64,000 nt of DNA from Parahaliea mediterranea (GCF_017255185.1 NZ_JAFKCZ010000004.1:310001-374000), one strand, 5' to 3'; shown: positions 38,222 to 50,207, numbered from the stretch's first letter. Notes: a model not told the origin generated them from the sequence alone. Program-made: numbers and translations.

Positions 38222-38225
<4 letters not shown>
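37746..38225 (+). CDS. Molybdenum hydroxylase small subunit, 2Fe-2S (IorA-like)
   Basis: A 159-residue iron-sulfur subunit of the xanthine dehydrogenase family. Two 2Fe-2S sites are complete: the plant-ferredoxin type C37, C42, C45, C57, and the second C95, C98, C130, C132 (CGYCQSGQ and GNICRCGTY). GGGAG lies ahead of the ATG at 37746. The stop overlaps the start of the large subunit by 4 bases. It passes electrons from the molybdenum site; with only two subunits the acceptor is probably a cytochrome or another external carrier, as in isoquinoline 1-oxidoreductase. Confidence 0.93.
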
Positions 38226-40468
<2,243 letters not shown>

Positions 40469-40513
40469 GTTGTTACAATCGCCCCGGCATAACAAACACC
40501 TCCGGGGACGTGA

Positions 40514-41722
40514 ATGAATCCATTGAAGTGGGGCCTGGTGCCCCAGATACTGATTGGCGTGCTGTTGGGCGCCGTGTGTGGCGCGCTGTTGCCGGGCCTG
40601 GCGCAGCCCCTCGGCCTGCTGGGACGGCTGTTCGTGGGTATGCTCAAGGCGGTGGCCCCGCTGCTGGTGATGCTGCTGGTGATGTCCGCCATCGCCAACA
40701 AGCACGAGAGCGGCGCCGACGGCCGCAAATCCCTGCTCACCCTCATGCTTTACCTGGTGGGCACGGTGAGCGCGGCGGTGGTGGCGGTGGTCATGAGCCA
40801 GCTGTTTCCCCAGGAGATCGCCCTCACCGACGTCGCCGAGGGCAGTCCGCCGGTGGCGGTGACGGCGGTGCTGTCGGACGTGCTGTTCAAGCTGATCGAC
40901 AATCCGGTGAACGCGCTGCTGAGCGGCAATTTCCTCGGCTGCCTGACCTGGGCCATCCTGCTCGGGCTCAGCTTTCGCAAGGCCAGCGCGGTGTTCAAGG
41001 ACAACCTGCAGACCCTGGCGGACGGGGTCAGCGACATTGTGCGCTATGTGATCCGCCTGGCGCCGCTGGGTATTTTTGGCCTGGTGTGTTTCACCGTGGC
41101 CACCACCGGGCTCGAAGCTCTGGCGGGCTATGCCAGCCTGGCGGCCCTGCTGGTCGGCTGCATGCTGGTCGTGGCGTTGCTGGTGAACCCGTTGATCGTG
41201 TTCCTGGTCATTCGTCGCAATCCCTATCCGGTGGTTTTCCAGTGCCTGGAGGAGTCAGGGATTACCGCCTTCTTCACCCGCAGCTCCGCCGCCAATATTC
41301 CGGTGAACCTCAACCTGGCGAAAAAGCTTGGCATCAGCGAGGAGCTCTATTCGGTGACCATCCCGGTGGGCGCCACGGTGAACATGGCCGGCGCCGCCAT
41401 CACTATCACCGTCCTGACCCTGGCCGCGGCCAACACCCTGGGGATCGAGGTTTCCACCACTACCGCCTTGCTGTTGTGCGTGATTGCGGCGCTGTCCGCC
41501 TGCGGCGCCAGCGGTGTTCCTTCGGGCAGCCTGTTGCTGGTGCCGCTGGCCTGCTCGCTGTTCGGCATCTCGGTGGACATTGCCATGCAGGTGGTGGCGG
41601 TCGGGTTTGTCATCAGCGTGATCCAGGATTCCGCCGAAACCGCGCTGAACTCCAGCACTGATGTGGTCTATACCTATGCCGTGGACCGGATTGGCCCGGA
41701 ACGGACGCCGGCCGGCGATTGA
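40514..41722 (+). CDS. sstT: Serine/threonine:Na+ symporter SstT
   Basis: A 402-residue inner-membrane carrier of the dicarboxylate/amino acid:cation symporter family. It has about eight to nine transmembrane segments and the paired hairpin signatures [38 protein letters not shown] and [16 protein letters not shown], which match SstT, the Na+-driven serine and threonine importer. The sequence SSAANIPVN is diagnostic in my experience of this subfamily. A purine-rich leader precedes the ATG. It ends 12 bases from the convergent EAL-GGDEF gene. Confidence 0.93.
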   Translation: MNPLKWGLVPQILIGVLLGAVCGALLPGLAQPLGLLGRLFVGMLKAVAPLLVMLLVMSAIANKHESGADGRKSLLTLMLYLVGTVSAAVVAVVMSQLFPQEIALTDVAEGSPPVAVTAVLSDVLFKLIDNPVNALLSGNFLGCLTWAILLGLSFRKASAVFKDNLQTLADGVSDIVRYVIRLAPLGIFGLVCFTVATTGLEALAGYASLAALLVGCMLVVALLVNPLIVFLVIRRNPYPVVFQCLEESGITAFFTRSSAANIPVNLNLAKKLGISEELYSVTIPVGATVNMAGAAITITVLTLAAANTLGIEVSTTTALLLCVIAALSACGASGVPSGSLLLVPLACSLFGISVDIAMQVVAVGFVISVIQDSAETALNSSTDVVYTYAVDRIGPERTPAGD

Positions 41723-41734
41723 GCGGCCCTGTTG

Positions 41735-43588
41735 TTAGCTGCGGCGGCGCGAGACGAATACGCCGCCGCCCCGCAGCGTCTTGGCCTGCTTCTTGGCCGC
41801 GGTGGCCAGGGCGCTGACTTCATGGGCGCAGTCCAGCACCGACGCGTCCGGTGACACCAGGCCGATCGACAGGGACATGGTGGAAAAGAAGTGTCGCGCG
41901 CCGCTGCGGTCGGTGGACCAGATACCTCCCTGTTCGATATCGCGGTGGTCGTAGAGGCGCTGAGCCTGCTGTCTGAAAGCGGTGCAAATCAGCCTGCAGC
42001 GCGCTTCGGCGTCGCGATCGCGCAGCACGAGGACAAAGTCGTCACCGCCCACGTGGCCCACGAAATCACCGTTGCCATCGCAGTGCTCGGTGGCGATGGC
42101 GGCCAGCAGCTTGATCGCCTCGTCGCCCCGCGCATAGCCATAGGCGTCGTTGAAGGCCTTGAAATCGTTGATGTCGCAGTAGCCGACATGGAAGTTGCCG
42201 CGGCGCGCCAGCAACTGCTCGACGTGCTCGTTGATCGGCACGTTGCCCGGTAGCAGGGTGAGCGGGTTGGCATAGCGGGCGTTGCGGATCTGCTGGTCGG
42301 TGATCTGGCGCAGCAGGTCTCCGGTTTTTACCAGGCCGAGGTAGTGGCCGTCGCGCTCGACGATAAACTCCTGCACGAGGTGGTCGTCGGTACTCTCCGT
42401 CAATTCGTAACTGACCGCGCTGAGTGTGGTGTTGGAGGATACGATCAGCGGTGCCTGGTCGATGAATTGCGCAACCGCTTTGCGCCCGTGCAGTTCCTTG
42501 CCGAAACTGCGTGTGTAGAGGTCCAGCGCTGCGCTGCGGGTAATGACGCCCAGTGGCCGGTCGTTTTTCACCACGGGAATACTCCATAGGTCCGGGTCTT
42601 CGTGGAAGCGCTCGATGACCTGTTCCAGCCGCGTAGCCGCCTCGGCGGGCACGCGTTCCACGACCAGGTGAGAAATCGTGGGGCTTTGATGCTTGACCGG
42701 CCCGCGTGCCGCGGGCAGGGCAGTGAAGCGCTGGTGCCGTACCCGCGCGGAGGGGCGCTCGAACAGGTAGCCCTGCATGAGATCGATGCCAAGCTCGCGC
42801 AGGGTCACGGCTTCCTCTACGCCTTCGACGCCCTCTGCAATTACCCGTGCGCCCAGTGAGCGCGCGACCGAAACCATGCCGCGGACAATGGCGCGCCGGT
42901 TCGCGTCCCGATGGACAGCCTCGGCAAAATACCGGTCGAGCTTGATGTACTCCGGTTGGATTTCCACCAGTCGATGCAGGCCGGAGTAGCCGATGCCGAC
43001 ATCGTCCACGGCGAAGGTAAAACCGTGTTCGCGCCAGTCGCCCAGGCAGCGGGCCATGCCGTCGCGATCGATATAGGACTGGCGCTCAGAAAGCTCGAGA
43101 GTTACCAGGCTGGGAGAGAGGTGCTGGCTCTGCATGATCGTGTGAAACACTGCGTCGCGGTACTGTGTATCGAGCAGCGCCTCGGGGTGTACATTCAGGA
43201 ACAGCCGATGTTCGCCGTCACCGCGATAGCGTTCGCACGCCAGGGTGGCGCACAGCGATTCCAGTTTGCCGAGTAGGCCGCCCTGTTCGGCAATCTCGAA
43301 CATGACCACGGGAGAGAGGTTGCCCGCGCCACAGGATAGGGCCTCGTGACCCATTGGCATCATGGTGCGCAGGTCCACAATGGACTGGAAGCGGGTGTGA
43401 ATCCGCCGCTGGCGGATTATGTCGCCCAGTGGTGTGTGGTTCTGGTTGTCGGGTTTCAACAGACCTCCAAACGGTTCCCTGGCTGTGCCAAATTCGGGCA
43501 CGGTAGCGAGAGAAGATGACGCTGGAGTGACACTTCCAAATTGCCGGCGGAGCCTGTGACGGGTATCACAGTTGTTGGTGCCCGCCAT
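41735..43588 (-). CDS. EAL-CBS-GGDEF cyclic-di-GMP protein
   Basis: A 617-residue cytoplasmic signalling protein. The N-terminal EAL phosphodiesterase domain (about 55-290) keeps E82 of EAL, N132, E165, D195-D196, K216, E252 and the QGYLFERP end, so it should be active. Two CBS domains (about 300-450) would sense an adenine nucleotide. The C-terminal GGDEF domain carries GGDDF at 514-518 instead of GGDEF, with an otherwise normal fold (DINDFKAFNDAYGYARGDEAI). No signal peptide or membrane segment. The ATG at 43588 is the first; an alternative TTG at 43459 lies just behind GGAGGT and could be the true start. Confidence 0.9.
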   Translation of the reverse strand: MAGTNNCDTRHRLRRQFGSVTPASSSLATVPEFGTAREPFGGLLKPDNQNHTPLGDIIRQRRIHTRFQSIVDLRTMMPMGHEALSCGAGNLSPVVMFEIAEQGGLLGKLESLCATLACERYRGDGEHRLFLNVHPEALLDTQYRDAVFHTIMQSQHLSPSLVTLELSERQSYIDRDGMARCLGDWREHGFTFAVDDVGIGYSGLHRLVEIQPEYIKLDRYFAEAVHRDANRRAIVRGMVSVARSLGARVIAEGVEGVEEAVTLRELGIDLMQGYLFERPSARVRHQRFTALPAARGPVKHQSPTISHLVVERVPAEAATRLEQVIERFHEDPDLWSIPVVKNDRPLGVITRSAALDLYTRSFGKELHGRKAVAQFIDQAPLIVSSNTTLSAVSYELTESTDDHLVQEFIVERDGHYLGLVKTGDLLRQITDQQIRNARYANPLTLLPGNVPINEHVEQLLARRGNFHVGYCDINDFKAFNDAYGYARGDEAIKLLAAIATEHCDGNGDFVGHVGGDDFVLVLRDRDAEARCRLICTAFRQQAQRLYDHRDIEQGGIWSTDRSGARHFFSTMSLSIGLVSPDASVLDCAHEVSALATAAKKQAKTLRGGGVFVSRRRS

Positions 43589-43753
43589 CACGGTCGTGAC
43601 TACCGCCAGGGGCAGGAGTGGTCTCCCCGACTTTGTCGCAGAGCTCAAGGGCGTTGTGGGCCGCCTTATCCGCTAGCGTGGTACGGCTGCCAGAACCCCT
43701 GGTGACAGGGGCGTCACAACGCCGACGGCCTTCATCAGGCGAACCGGTAATAT

Positions 43754-43811
43754 TCAACCAAGTGGTTGATTATTTGTTTGCGGGGGCCTATATTCAACCT
43801 TATGGTTGAAT
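43754..43811. promoter_or_regulatory. Two ArsR operators in the arsR-SRPBCC promoter
   Basis: TCAACCA-AG-TGGTTGA (43754-43769) and ATTCAACC-TTAT-GGTTGAAT (43792-43811) are perfect inverted repeats with centres 40 bases apart. The second covers the ATG of the arsR gene. TTCAACC half-sites of this kind are typical for ArsR regulators paired with SRPBCC proteins; the assignment is inferred from position. Confidence 0.75.
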
Positions 43812-44155
43812 TAACAGTGCCGCAATTGGATACCGTCTTTCGCGCCCTCGGCGACGCCACCCGCCGGCGCATGCTGCGAGAGCTCGCCCTGGGGGAGCGC
43901 ACCGTGGGGGAGCTGGCGAAACCTTTCGCCATCTCGCTGGCCGCGGCGTCCAAACACATCAAAGTGCTGGAGAAAGCCGGGCTTGTGCGCCGCGAGGTAC
44001 ACGGTCGCACGCACCTGTGCCGCCTGGAACCCGGCCCCCTGGCCAGCGCCCATCAGTGGCTGGGTTTCTACGAGCGGTACTGGACGGATCGCCTGGACAG
44101 GCTCGAAGGGCTGCTGCGTGAGCAGCCACCAACACAGCAAGGAGAGGATCAATGA
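43802..44155 (+). CDS. ArsR-family regulator
   Basis: A 117-residue winged-helix repressor (LDTVFRALGDATRRRMLRELALGERTVGELAKPFAISLAAASKHIKVLEKAGLVRREVHGR). It lacks the CVC metal-binding pair of classical metal sensors, so it is likely a non-metal member. The ATG lies inside its own downstream operator. The stop overlaps the SRPBCC start by 4 bases. Together they form the common ArsR-SRPBCC two-gene unit, probably autoregulated by the repeats at 43754-43811. Confidence 0.92.
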   Translation: MVELTVPQLDTVFRALGDATRRRMLRELALGERTVGELAKPFAISLAAASKHIKVLEKAGLVRREVHGRTHLCRLEPGPLASAHQWLGFYERYWTDRLDRLEGLLREQPPTQQGEDQ

Positions 44156-44685
44156 GCGAAAGCGCAAATGCGAGTGCCTATGGCGAGGTTGTCGAGCCGG
44201 CCACCCTGAAGATCAACCGCCTGCTGCCGGGACCCATCGAGCGGGTTTGGAGCTACCTGACGGAGGGCGATCTGCGGCGCCTGTGGTTGGCGGCGGGGGA
44301 CATGGAAATGGCGGTCGGCGCGTCTTTTGAGCTGATCTGGCGCAACGACGAACTGACCAATCCGCCGGGCCGGCGTCCGGAAAACTACGGTGAAGAGCAT
44401 CGTATGCAAAGCCGGATCACCGAGCTGGAGCCACCGCGTAAACTCTCTTTTACCTGGAGTGACGCCGGGGAAGTCACCTTCGAGTTGGAACCCCGGGGTG
44501 CGGAGGTATTGTTGACCATTATCCATCACCGGGTGATTGAGCGTTCGACCCTGCTGTCGGTCAGCACCGGTTGGCACGCCCACCTCGATATCCTGGCGGC
44601 CCGCTTGCGCGGCGAGGATCCGGCGCCTTTCTGGGACAGGGTCGATGAACTGAAAGCCGAATACCATCGGAGACTCCCGGCCTGA
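44152..44685 (+). CDS. SRPBCC-family (AHSA1-like) protein
   Basis: A 177-residue START-like fold protein. The typical pattern is present: LKINRLLPGPIERVWSYLTEGDLRRLWLAAGDMEMAVGASFEL near the N-terminus and TIIHHRVIERSTLLSVSTGWHAHLDILAARL near the C-terminus. The GGAGAGG ribosome site lies within the end of arsR and the ATG overlaps the arsR stop. The fold binds a hydrophobic ligand or co-chaperones; the partner is unknown, but the ArsR neighbour suggests ligand-responsive expression. Confidence 0.9.
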   Translation: MSESANASAYGEVVEPATLKINRLLPGPIERVWSYLTEGDLRRLWLAAGDMEMAVGASFELIWRNDELTNPPGRRPENYGEEHRMQSRITELEPPRKLSFTWSDAGEVTFELEPRGAEVLLTIIHHRVIERSTLLSVSTGWHAHLDILAARLRGEDPAPFWDRVDELKAEYHRRLPA

Positions 44686-44817
44686 GCCGCCGTGCCGGGA
44701 AAGCGGGTGCGCGCAGCGGCGCTGGCGGGACAGCTCGCCAATCGCGATTGGAGTTTCGTCGCCAGTGGTTGGTGGGCTATGCTGCAATGATGACAGGGCA
44801 ATGCGGGAGAGTTCGTC

Positions 44818-45255
44818 ATGGGCACCTACCAGGTCATTGAGGGCAGCTGTCACTGCGGCAACCTGGCGGTGGCGGCGGCGCTGAGTCATGAGCCGGGGCA
44901 CTACCAGCCCCGCGCCTGCGACTGCGATTTCTGTTGCAAGCACGGCGCCAGTTACCTGTCCGATCCAGCGGGCAGGCTGCGCGTTGCAGTTCGGGACGAG
45001 GCCGCCGTTACCCGTTACCGGCAGGGTTCCGGGCAGGCCGAGATGATTTTCTGTGCCCGCTGCGGCGTACTGGTGGGTGCCTGCTACCGGGAGGGGGAGC
45101 GCCTGTTTGCCGCGGTGAATCGCCGAATCTTCTCCGAGGAATTTGGGGATGAAGTGCCGGCGTCGCCTAAAATGCTAGGGCCCGAGGATAAATCCACGCG
45201 CTGGCTACAGCTGTGGTTCGCCGATGTTCATATCGACCGGCTTCTGGAGCACTGA
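44818..45255 (+). CDS. GFA/CENP-V-family zinc protein
   Basis: A 145-residue glutathione-dependent formaldehyde-activating-enzyme-like protein. Zinc-binding cysteines are seen in GSCHCGNLAV, CDCDFCCKHGA and FCARCGVLVG. Only a few relatives act on S-hydroxymethylglutathione, so the activity cannot be fixed. The ATG at 44818 has GGGAG upstream. It lies 132 bases after the SRPBCC gene and may be a separate unit. Confidence 0.88.
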   Translation: MGTYQVIEGSCHCGNLAVAAALSHEPGHYQPRACDCDFCCKHGASYLSDPAGRLRVAVRDEAAVTRYRQGSGQAEMIFCARCGVLVGACYREGERLFAAVNRRIFSEEFGDEVPASPKMLGPEDKSTRWLQLWFADVHIDRLLEH

Positions 45256-45309
45256 GGAGCGCGCGGTACCTGTCGTTGGGGGGAGTTCCAGTGCGCCGGT
45301 TAGGCATCT

Positions 45310-45957
45310 TCAGGATGCCAGCATGGCGATAATGCCGCCACTCACGAATGTCACCAGGTCCGCGCACAGGGCTTCCAGGTCATGGGAGCTGTAGGCCCGG
45401 TTGGAGAGGATGTCGAGTCGCTCGTTCTCGGAGAACACGTAGACCATGGCCCCGATCAGGTACTGCAGGGCATAGTGCGCGCGCCGCTCATCCAGGTCGG
45501 GCAGCACGGTACGTAACCTGTCGATGACATCCAGCGCCACGGGGTTGAATGTCTCTGCGGTCAATTCGGAGCTGCTTCGAAGTGCCGCCAGCTGCGCGAT
45601 CAGGCGGCAGTAGTTTTTCCATCCCGGGTCGCCCAGCGTGCTGCGCTGGTAAATCGGATAGATGAAGGCGCGGGCGATGGCCTGCACGCCCTGTTGCGGC
45701 GACAGGGTGTCGAGTTCGATTTCCTCCAGGGCCGCCCTGCGGTCATCGTTGAGTACACTGGCGCGCCGCTGTATGACCTCCTTGAACAGGTTCTGCTTTG
45801 TCTTGAAGTGGTAATTCACGCTGGCCAGGCGGACCTCAGCGGCATCGGTAATATCCCGAACGGACACCCCGTCGAAACCGCGCTCGGCAAACAATCGCTC
45901 GGCGACATCCAGTAGCTTGTCGCGGGTCGCGGTGGCGCTCTTTTTCCTTGTTGTCAC
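45310..45957 (-). CDS. TetR family transcriptional regulator
   Basis: A 215-residue regulator. Helix-turn-helix: TRDKLLDVAERLFAERGFDGVSVRDITDAAEVRLASVNYHFKTKQNLFKEV; the C-terminal domain is of the TetR_C_36-like type. Translation probably starts at a GTG (45957) since AGGAG lies 7 bases before it; the upstream GTG at 46002 is not supported. It is divergent from a TonB receptor gene, and two GAACGTTC palindromes lie in that promoter. It likely represses the receptor-cupin-hydrolase-ligase run. Confidence 0.88.
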   Translation of the reverse strand: MTTRKKSATATRDKLLDVAERLFAERGFDGVSVRDITDAAEVRLASVNYHFKTKQNLFKEVIQRRASVLNDDRRAALEEIELDTLSPQQGVQAIARAFIYPIYQRSTLGDPGWKNYCRLIAQLAALRSSSELTAETFNPVALDVIDRLRTVLPDLDERRAHYALQYLIGAMVYVFSENERLDILSNRAYSSHDLEALCADLVTFVSGGIIAMLAS

Positions 45958-46032
45958 TGATTTCTCCTGGGTTGGCGTGTCGCGCACTGCGCGACAACGC
46001 ACTCTCGGTCCGCCTCGATTATAGAGGGTGCG

Positions 46033-46081
46033 GAACGTTCGTTCAAAATTACTTGACTCGTGAGTGGAACGTTCGTATCTT
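46033..46081 (+). promoter_or_regulatory. Promoter with TetR-type operator pair before TonB receptor
   Basis: TTGACT (46053-46058) and TATCTT (46076-46081) with a 17-base spacer form a good sigma70-type promoter. GAACGTTC palindromes lie at 46033-46040 and 46067-46074, centres 34 bases apart; the second sits inside the spacer. Binding there would block RNA polymerase. The divergent TetR gene is the probable binder. Confidence 0.7.
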
Positions 46082-46113
46082 GTTTCGCAACGCAGCCCCT
46101 GAGGATTAGTCGC

Positions 46114-48383
46114 ATGAAAAATAAGTTATCGATTCTGGCTGCCGCCGTGTCCGCGGTCCTGCTGGCGACGGCGGGCGCACGGGCGCAGGGCGGTGGGCAG
46201 TCCGCTGGTTTGCTGGAAGAGGTCATGGTGACCGCCCGGAAAGTGACGGAGAGTATGCAGTCGGTACCGGTGGCGGTTAATTCGCTCAGTGGCGCCGATA
46301 TGCGCGCACTGGGTGCCACTACCACCCGCGATGTGCTGGCATTTACCCCGGGGGCTACGGTGACCACCGCCGTGGCCGATGTGTCCGGTATCAGCTTGCG
46401 CGGCGTCGATTCGGGTAATCGCGGTGCCTCTGAGGATTCCGGAGTGATGGTGATGGTTGACGGCGAGGTGGTCTCCCGCGGATTTATGCACAACGGCAAC
46501 ATCTATGATGTGGCCAGGGTCGAAGTGCTGCGCGGGCCTCAGGGGTCGACATTCGGCCGCAATGCCACGGCCGGGGTAGTGAACTTTGTGAGCGAACGGC
46601 CGAGCGAGGACTTCGATGCCGGGGTGATCGCCGATCTGGGGGATTATAACTTCAGGGCGGTGGAAGCTTTTGTCAACGGCGCTTTGGGCAACGGCATCTC
46701 GGGGCGCCTCAGCGGAAAATACAGCGCGCGGGACGGCTATACGGAGCATGCCTTTACCGGCGAGGACATCGATGCCCAGGACGATATCAGTCTCCGGGGG
46801 CAACTGTTGTTCGAACCCGCGGATGACCTGGCGGTATTGTTGAAGGCACATTGGGCCGATTTTCACAGCGACGCATTTTCTCCACGCAAGACCAATGTAT
46901 TCGCCGAGCCGGTGGGCATGGCCCCGTTTACCGGCTGGGGTTTTGTTCAATATGAGGAGGTCAGTCGCGACCCCTGGAAGGTGATCAATTCGACCACCGG
47001 CGGTGGCTATGACCGCCAGGTCTGGGGCGCCCTGGCCGATATTCGCTGGGATATCGGTGACCTGAGCCTGGTGTCGATCACTACCTACCGCAACGGAGAG
47101 GACGATTCGAATACCGATCTCGGCGGTACGCCCTACGATCTGGTGTTGGAGCAATCGACCAACGATGCCACCACATACTCGCAGGAGTTGCGCCTGAACA
47201 ATGAGTTGCAGGACGCTGCCTCGTTTGGCTGGCAGATGGGGCTGTATTACCTCCATGAAGAGCATGAGCGCTCTGCCGACACTGTCTTTCTACAGGGCTT
47301 TGCGAGTTCTTCCCGGATGCCTGTGTCAATCCGCCACCGTTCCTGGGCTTCATACCCTTGCCGACCATGGACGATATCGCAACGACCCAGCGCCTGGTGC
47401 AGGATAACCAAACCGACAGCTATGGGGTGTTCGGGGAAGTGACTGTCGATATCACCGACCAGACCGGTTTGCTGGTGGGCGGACGTTACAGCTACGACAA
47501 AAAGGAGTACTTCGGCATCACCGATGCCGAGGGTCCGCTGGCGTTCCTGTTCCTCGATGCAGGGCGCGTAGAGGCCGGGATCGGCGACCACTGGGATGAC
47601 TTCTCTGGCAAAATCAGCCTTACGCATCATTTCAGTGACAACATTATGGCCTATGGCTCGCTGGCCACTGGATATAAAAGCGGGGCATTCAATGCTGAAC
47701 CCTCGTCCGCGGACGCCGTGAACGCGGTGGATCCCGAGTACGTTACCACCTATGAGGCCGGTATGAAGATGGACCTGCTAAGGGATAGTCTGCGACTGAA
47801 CCTGACGCTGTTCCAATCCGACTACGAAGATATTCAGTCAACCTTTGTCAATCAACAAGCCGTCGCCGTGGCGGCAAATGTTGGCGAGGCGGAAATAAAG
47901 GGCTATGAGGTGGAGGGGCAGGCGTATTTCACGCCCAACCTGTACTTGCAATTCGCCTTTGCCGACTACGAGCACGAGTACACGGATTTCAGTCGCGGCG
48001 AGGGTGACAGCGGTGTGGATGTGGCGGGTAACCCGGTGCAAAACGCACCGGACTGGACGGCCACCGTGGCACTCAACTACGACATCGTACTGAGCAGTGG
48101 GGCCGAGATTACCCTGCGCGGCGATTACCGCGGCACGGGGGAGATTGCCACCTATTTCGATGAAACCAGCCCCCAGTCGATTCGCCCCAGCGTGGCTGTA
48201 TTCAATGCCACTGTGAAATACACCGCGGCTAATGCCAGATGGAGTACCGCGATTTGGGGACGGAACCTCGGCAACGAAGAGGAAGTGGTCACCATAGGTC
48301 CAAAGGTGGCGCTGTTCGATGGACGCTCCAGGGCCTATGGGCCGCCGCGTACCTATGGACTTACCCTTGAATACAGCTTCTGA
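46114..48383 (+). pseudogene. TonB-dependent receptor gene with a frameshift
   Basis: The first part (46114 to about 47300) encodes signal peptide, LEEVMVTARKV TonB box, and plug (EVLRGPQGSTFGRNATAGVVNFVSERPSED). The frame then breaks into nonsense. In the next frame the barrel continues from EFFPDACVNPPPFLGFIPLPTMDD onward and ends LTLEYSF at 48383. The total length is one base short of a multiple of three, so a single missing base near 47303 explains it; a restored gene would give 756 residues. It is either a recent pseudogene or a sequencing or assembly error. The downstream genes are intact, so the cassette may be newly damaged. GGATTA precedes the ATG. Confidence 0.82.
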
Positions 48384-48404
48384 TTTTTTGTGGAGAACTT
48401 GCTG

Positions 48405-48956
48405 ATGACCATGCGTCAGATTATCACTGGCCACGATAGCGAAGGTAAGGCCGTCTTTCTTTCGGACGAGGAAGTCGTGCCGACGGAAGTGGCCATGTAT
48501 CCCGGCTATAAAACCTTTGAGTTGTGGTCGACCGACGGTCCCCGTACCGTACCTCACCGCGGTCCGTTTCCCGGAGTGCCGGGGTACTTCCCGCGGCGCG
48601 ATGGCGTAGTGTTCCGGATGATCGTACTGCCACCGGTGCGGGATGGCCAGGCGGCTTTTGAGGTAAACGAGGCATCCGTGGCCGAACTGGAGGCGACCCT
48701 GCCGGGCTTTGTGGAGCACTTGGAGCTGGATTGCCCCGGCATGCACACCACCGACTCCGTCGATTTTGGCGTGGTGCTGGAGGGGGAGATTCATTTGGAA
48801 CTCGACGATGGCGCCGAGCGTGTCCTGCGAGCGGGTGATTGTGTTGTCCAGAACGGCACCCGCCATGCCTGGCGAAACCGCTCCGGTAAGCCGGTGACCA
48901 TGGCCTTCGTCCTGTTGGGCGCGGACCGAACCGACGCCGTTGAACCCCCGGGTTAG
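48405..48956 (+). CDS. Cupin-domain protein
   Basis: A 183-residue protein with a C-terminal cupin fold (HTTDSVDFGVVLEGEIHLELDD, LRAGDCVVQNGTRHAWRN). The N-terminal half (about 1-85) has a strand-rich region of unknown role. The ATG at 48405 has TGGAG nine bases upstream; a GTG at 48390 is in frame and a second ATG is at 48411. It begins 21 bases after the TonB receptor and is probably in the same operon with the hydrolase and ligase. Enzymatic role unknown. Confidence 0.82.
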   Translation: MTMRQIITGHDSEGKAVFLSDEEVVPTEVAMYPGYKTFELWSTDGPRTVPHRGPFPGVPGYFPRRDGVVFRMIVLPPVRDGQAAFEVNEASVAELEATLPGFVEHLELDCPGMHTTDSVDFGVVLEGEIHLELDDGAERVLRAGDCVVQNGTRHAWRNRSGKPVTMAFVLLGADRTDAVEPPG

Positions 48957-49027
48957 TGCTGGTTGTGAGACTCCAGTGACCGGCCAGGCATCTTGCTATT
49001 AACAGTTTTCCCCTGGGAGTAAATGCG

Positions 49028-50182
49028 GTGTACAGACAAATCGTGGGCTACCGAGACTTTCATGCAGATGTCAGTTTCAATTTTCAACTGAATCGATGGT
49101 TACCGTATTTGCCAGAGACCGAGTTGCGTCAGGCGGCGGCGGAGATCGGTGACTTTGGCGATTGGAAACGGGTGATGTGGCGATGTGCGGAGCGTGCCGA
49201 GCAGGATAGCCGCTGGGCCGAGGCTGGATTTTACTACCGTGCGGCCGAGTTTTTCCTGCTGAATTCCGATCCAGACAAGATGCGGGCCTATGAAAAATTC
49301 AGGGAAAACCACGCCAGGGTGTCCTGGGACGTAGACTATGAGCGGGTCGAGGTGCCTTACCCCGGCGGCTTCCTGCCGGCGTTGGTGATCGAGCCCGAGG
49401 GCGCACTACTGGATACACTGGTCGTTCACGGCGGTTTCGATTCCTTCGCCGAGGAATTGATCCACCAGTTTGCGCCCATCGCCAAGTGCGGGTTCCGAGT
49501 CATCTTTTTTGAGGGGCCAGGTCAGGGCTACCCCCTCAAGGTGCTTGGCATGCACATGACGCCCGACTGGGAAAAGCCGGTGGGCGCGGTGCTGGATCAC
49601 TTTGAACTACAGGAGTGCTCACTGATGGGTATTTCCCTGGGGGGATGCCTGGCGACCCGTGCAGCGGCCAAGGAGCCGAGGGTGAAGCGCGTCATCGCCG
49701 ATGACGTCCTGGAGGATTTTTTCGGCTGCCTCGCGTCCCGACTGGGAAAGCGACAAGCCAGGGTATTGCAGACCCTGCTTGACCTTGGAGCGAATGCACT
49801 GGTCAACAGGGCGATGGGCAAGGGGGCGGCAAAGGATCCTGTGGTAGGCTGGGCCGTGGACCACGGATTGCATGTCAGTGGCACCGCAAGCCCCTTCGAG
49901 TATATGCAGTGGGGCCGGCGCATGAATACGCGCGGGATTTCCCATGAGTTGAGGCAGGATTACCTGCTATTGGGCGCCAGGGACGATCACCTGGTTCCCC
50001 TGGAACAGTTCTATAGTCAGGCTCGCACCCTGGTTAATGTCCGCTCGTTCAGCAGCCGATTGTTTACCGCGTCGGATCACGCCGGTAGTCACTGCCACAT
50101 CGGCAATCAAGAACTGGTGAACCGTGTGATCACGGAATGGCTGCTGTTGATGCTCGATGGTGATCGCAAGGAACTCAATTGA
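49028..50182 (+). CDS. Alpha/beta hydrolase, FrsA/pseudooxynicotine-hydrolase-like
   Basis: A 384-residue alpha/beta-hydrolase with an N-terminal helical cap (about 1-100), typical of the FrsA and 2,6-dihydropseudooxynicotine hydrolase group. The nucleophile serine is in MGISLGGCLA, the acid in LGARDDHLVP and the histidine in ASDHAGSHCHIGN. It would cut a C-C or ester bond. Translation starts at GTG (49028) with GGGAG nine bases before. It lies between the cupin and a CoA ligase; a plausible order is hydrolysis of an imported substrate, then CoA activation of the acid released. Confidence 0.85.
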   Translation: MYRQIVGYRDFHADVSFNFQLNRWLPYLPETELRQAAAEIGDFGDWKRVMWRCAERAEQDSRWAEAGFYYRAAEFFLLNSDPDKMRAYEKFRENHARVSWDVDYERVEVPYPGGFLPALVIEPEGALLDTLVVHGGFDSFAEELIHQFAPIAKCGFRVIFFEGPGQGYPLKVLGMHMTPDWEKPVGAVLDHFELQECSLMGISLGGCLATRAAAKEPRVKRVIADDVLEDFFGCLASRLGKRQARVLQTLLDLGANALVNRAMGKGAAKDPVVGWAVDHGLHVSGTASPFEYMQWGRRMNTRGISHELRQDYLLLGARDDHLVPLEQFYSQARTLVNVRSFSSRLFTASDHAGSHCHIGNQELVNRVITEWLLLMLDGDRKELN

Positions 50183-50207
50183 GATCGGTTGTTTCGGGAG
50201 TTGCACA

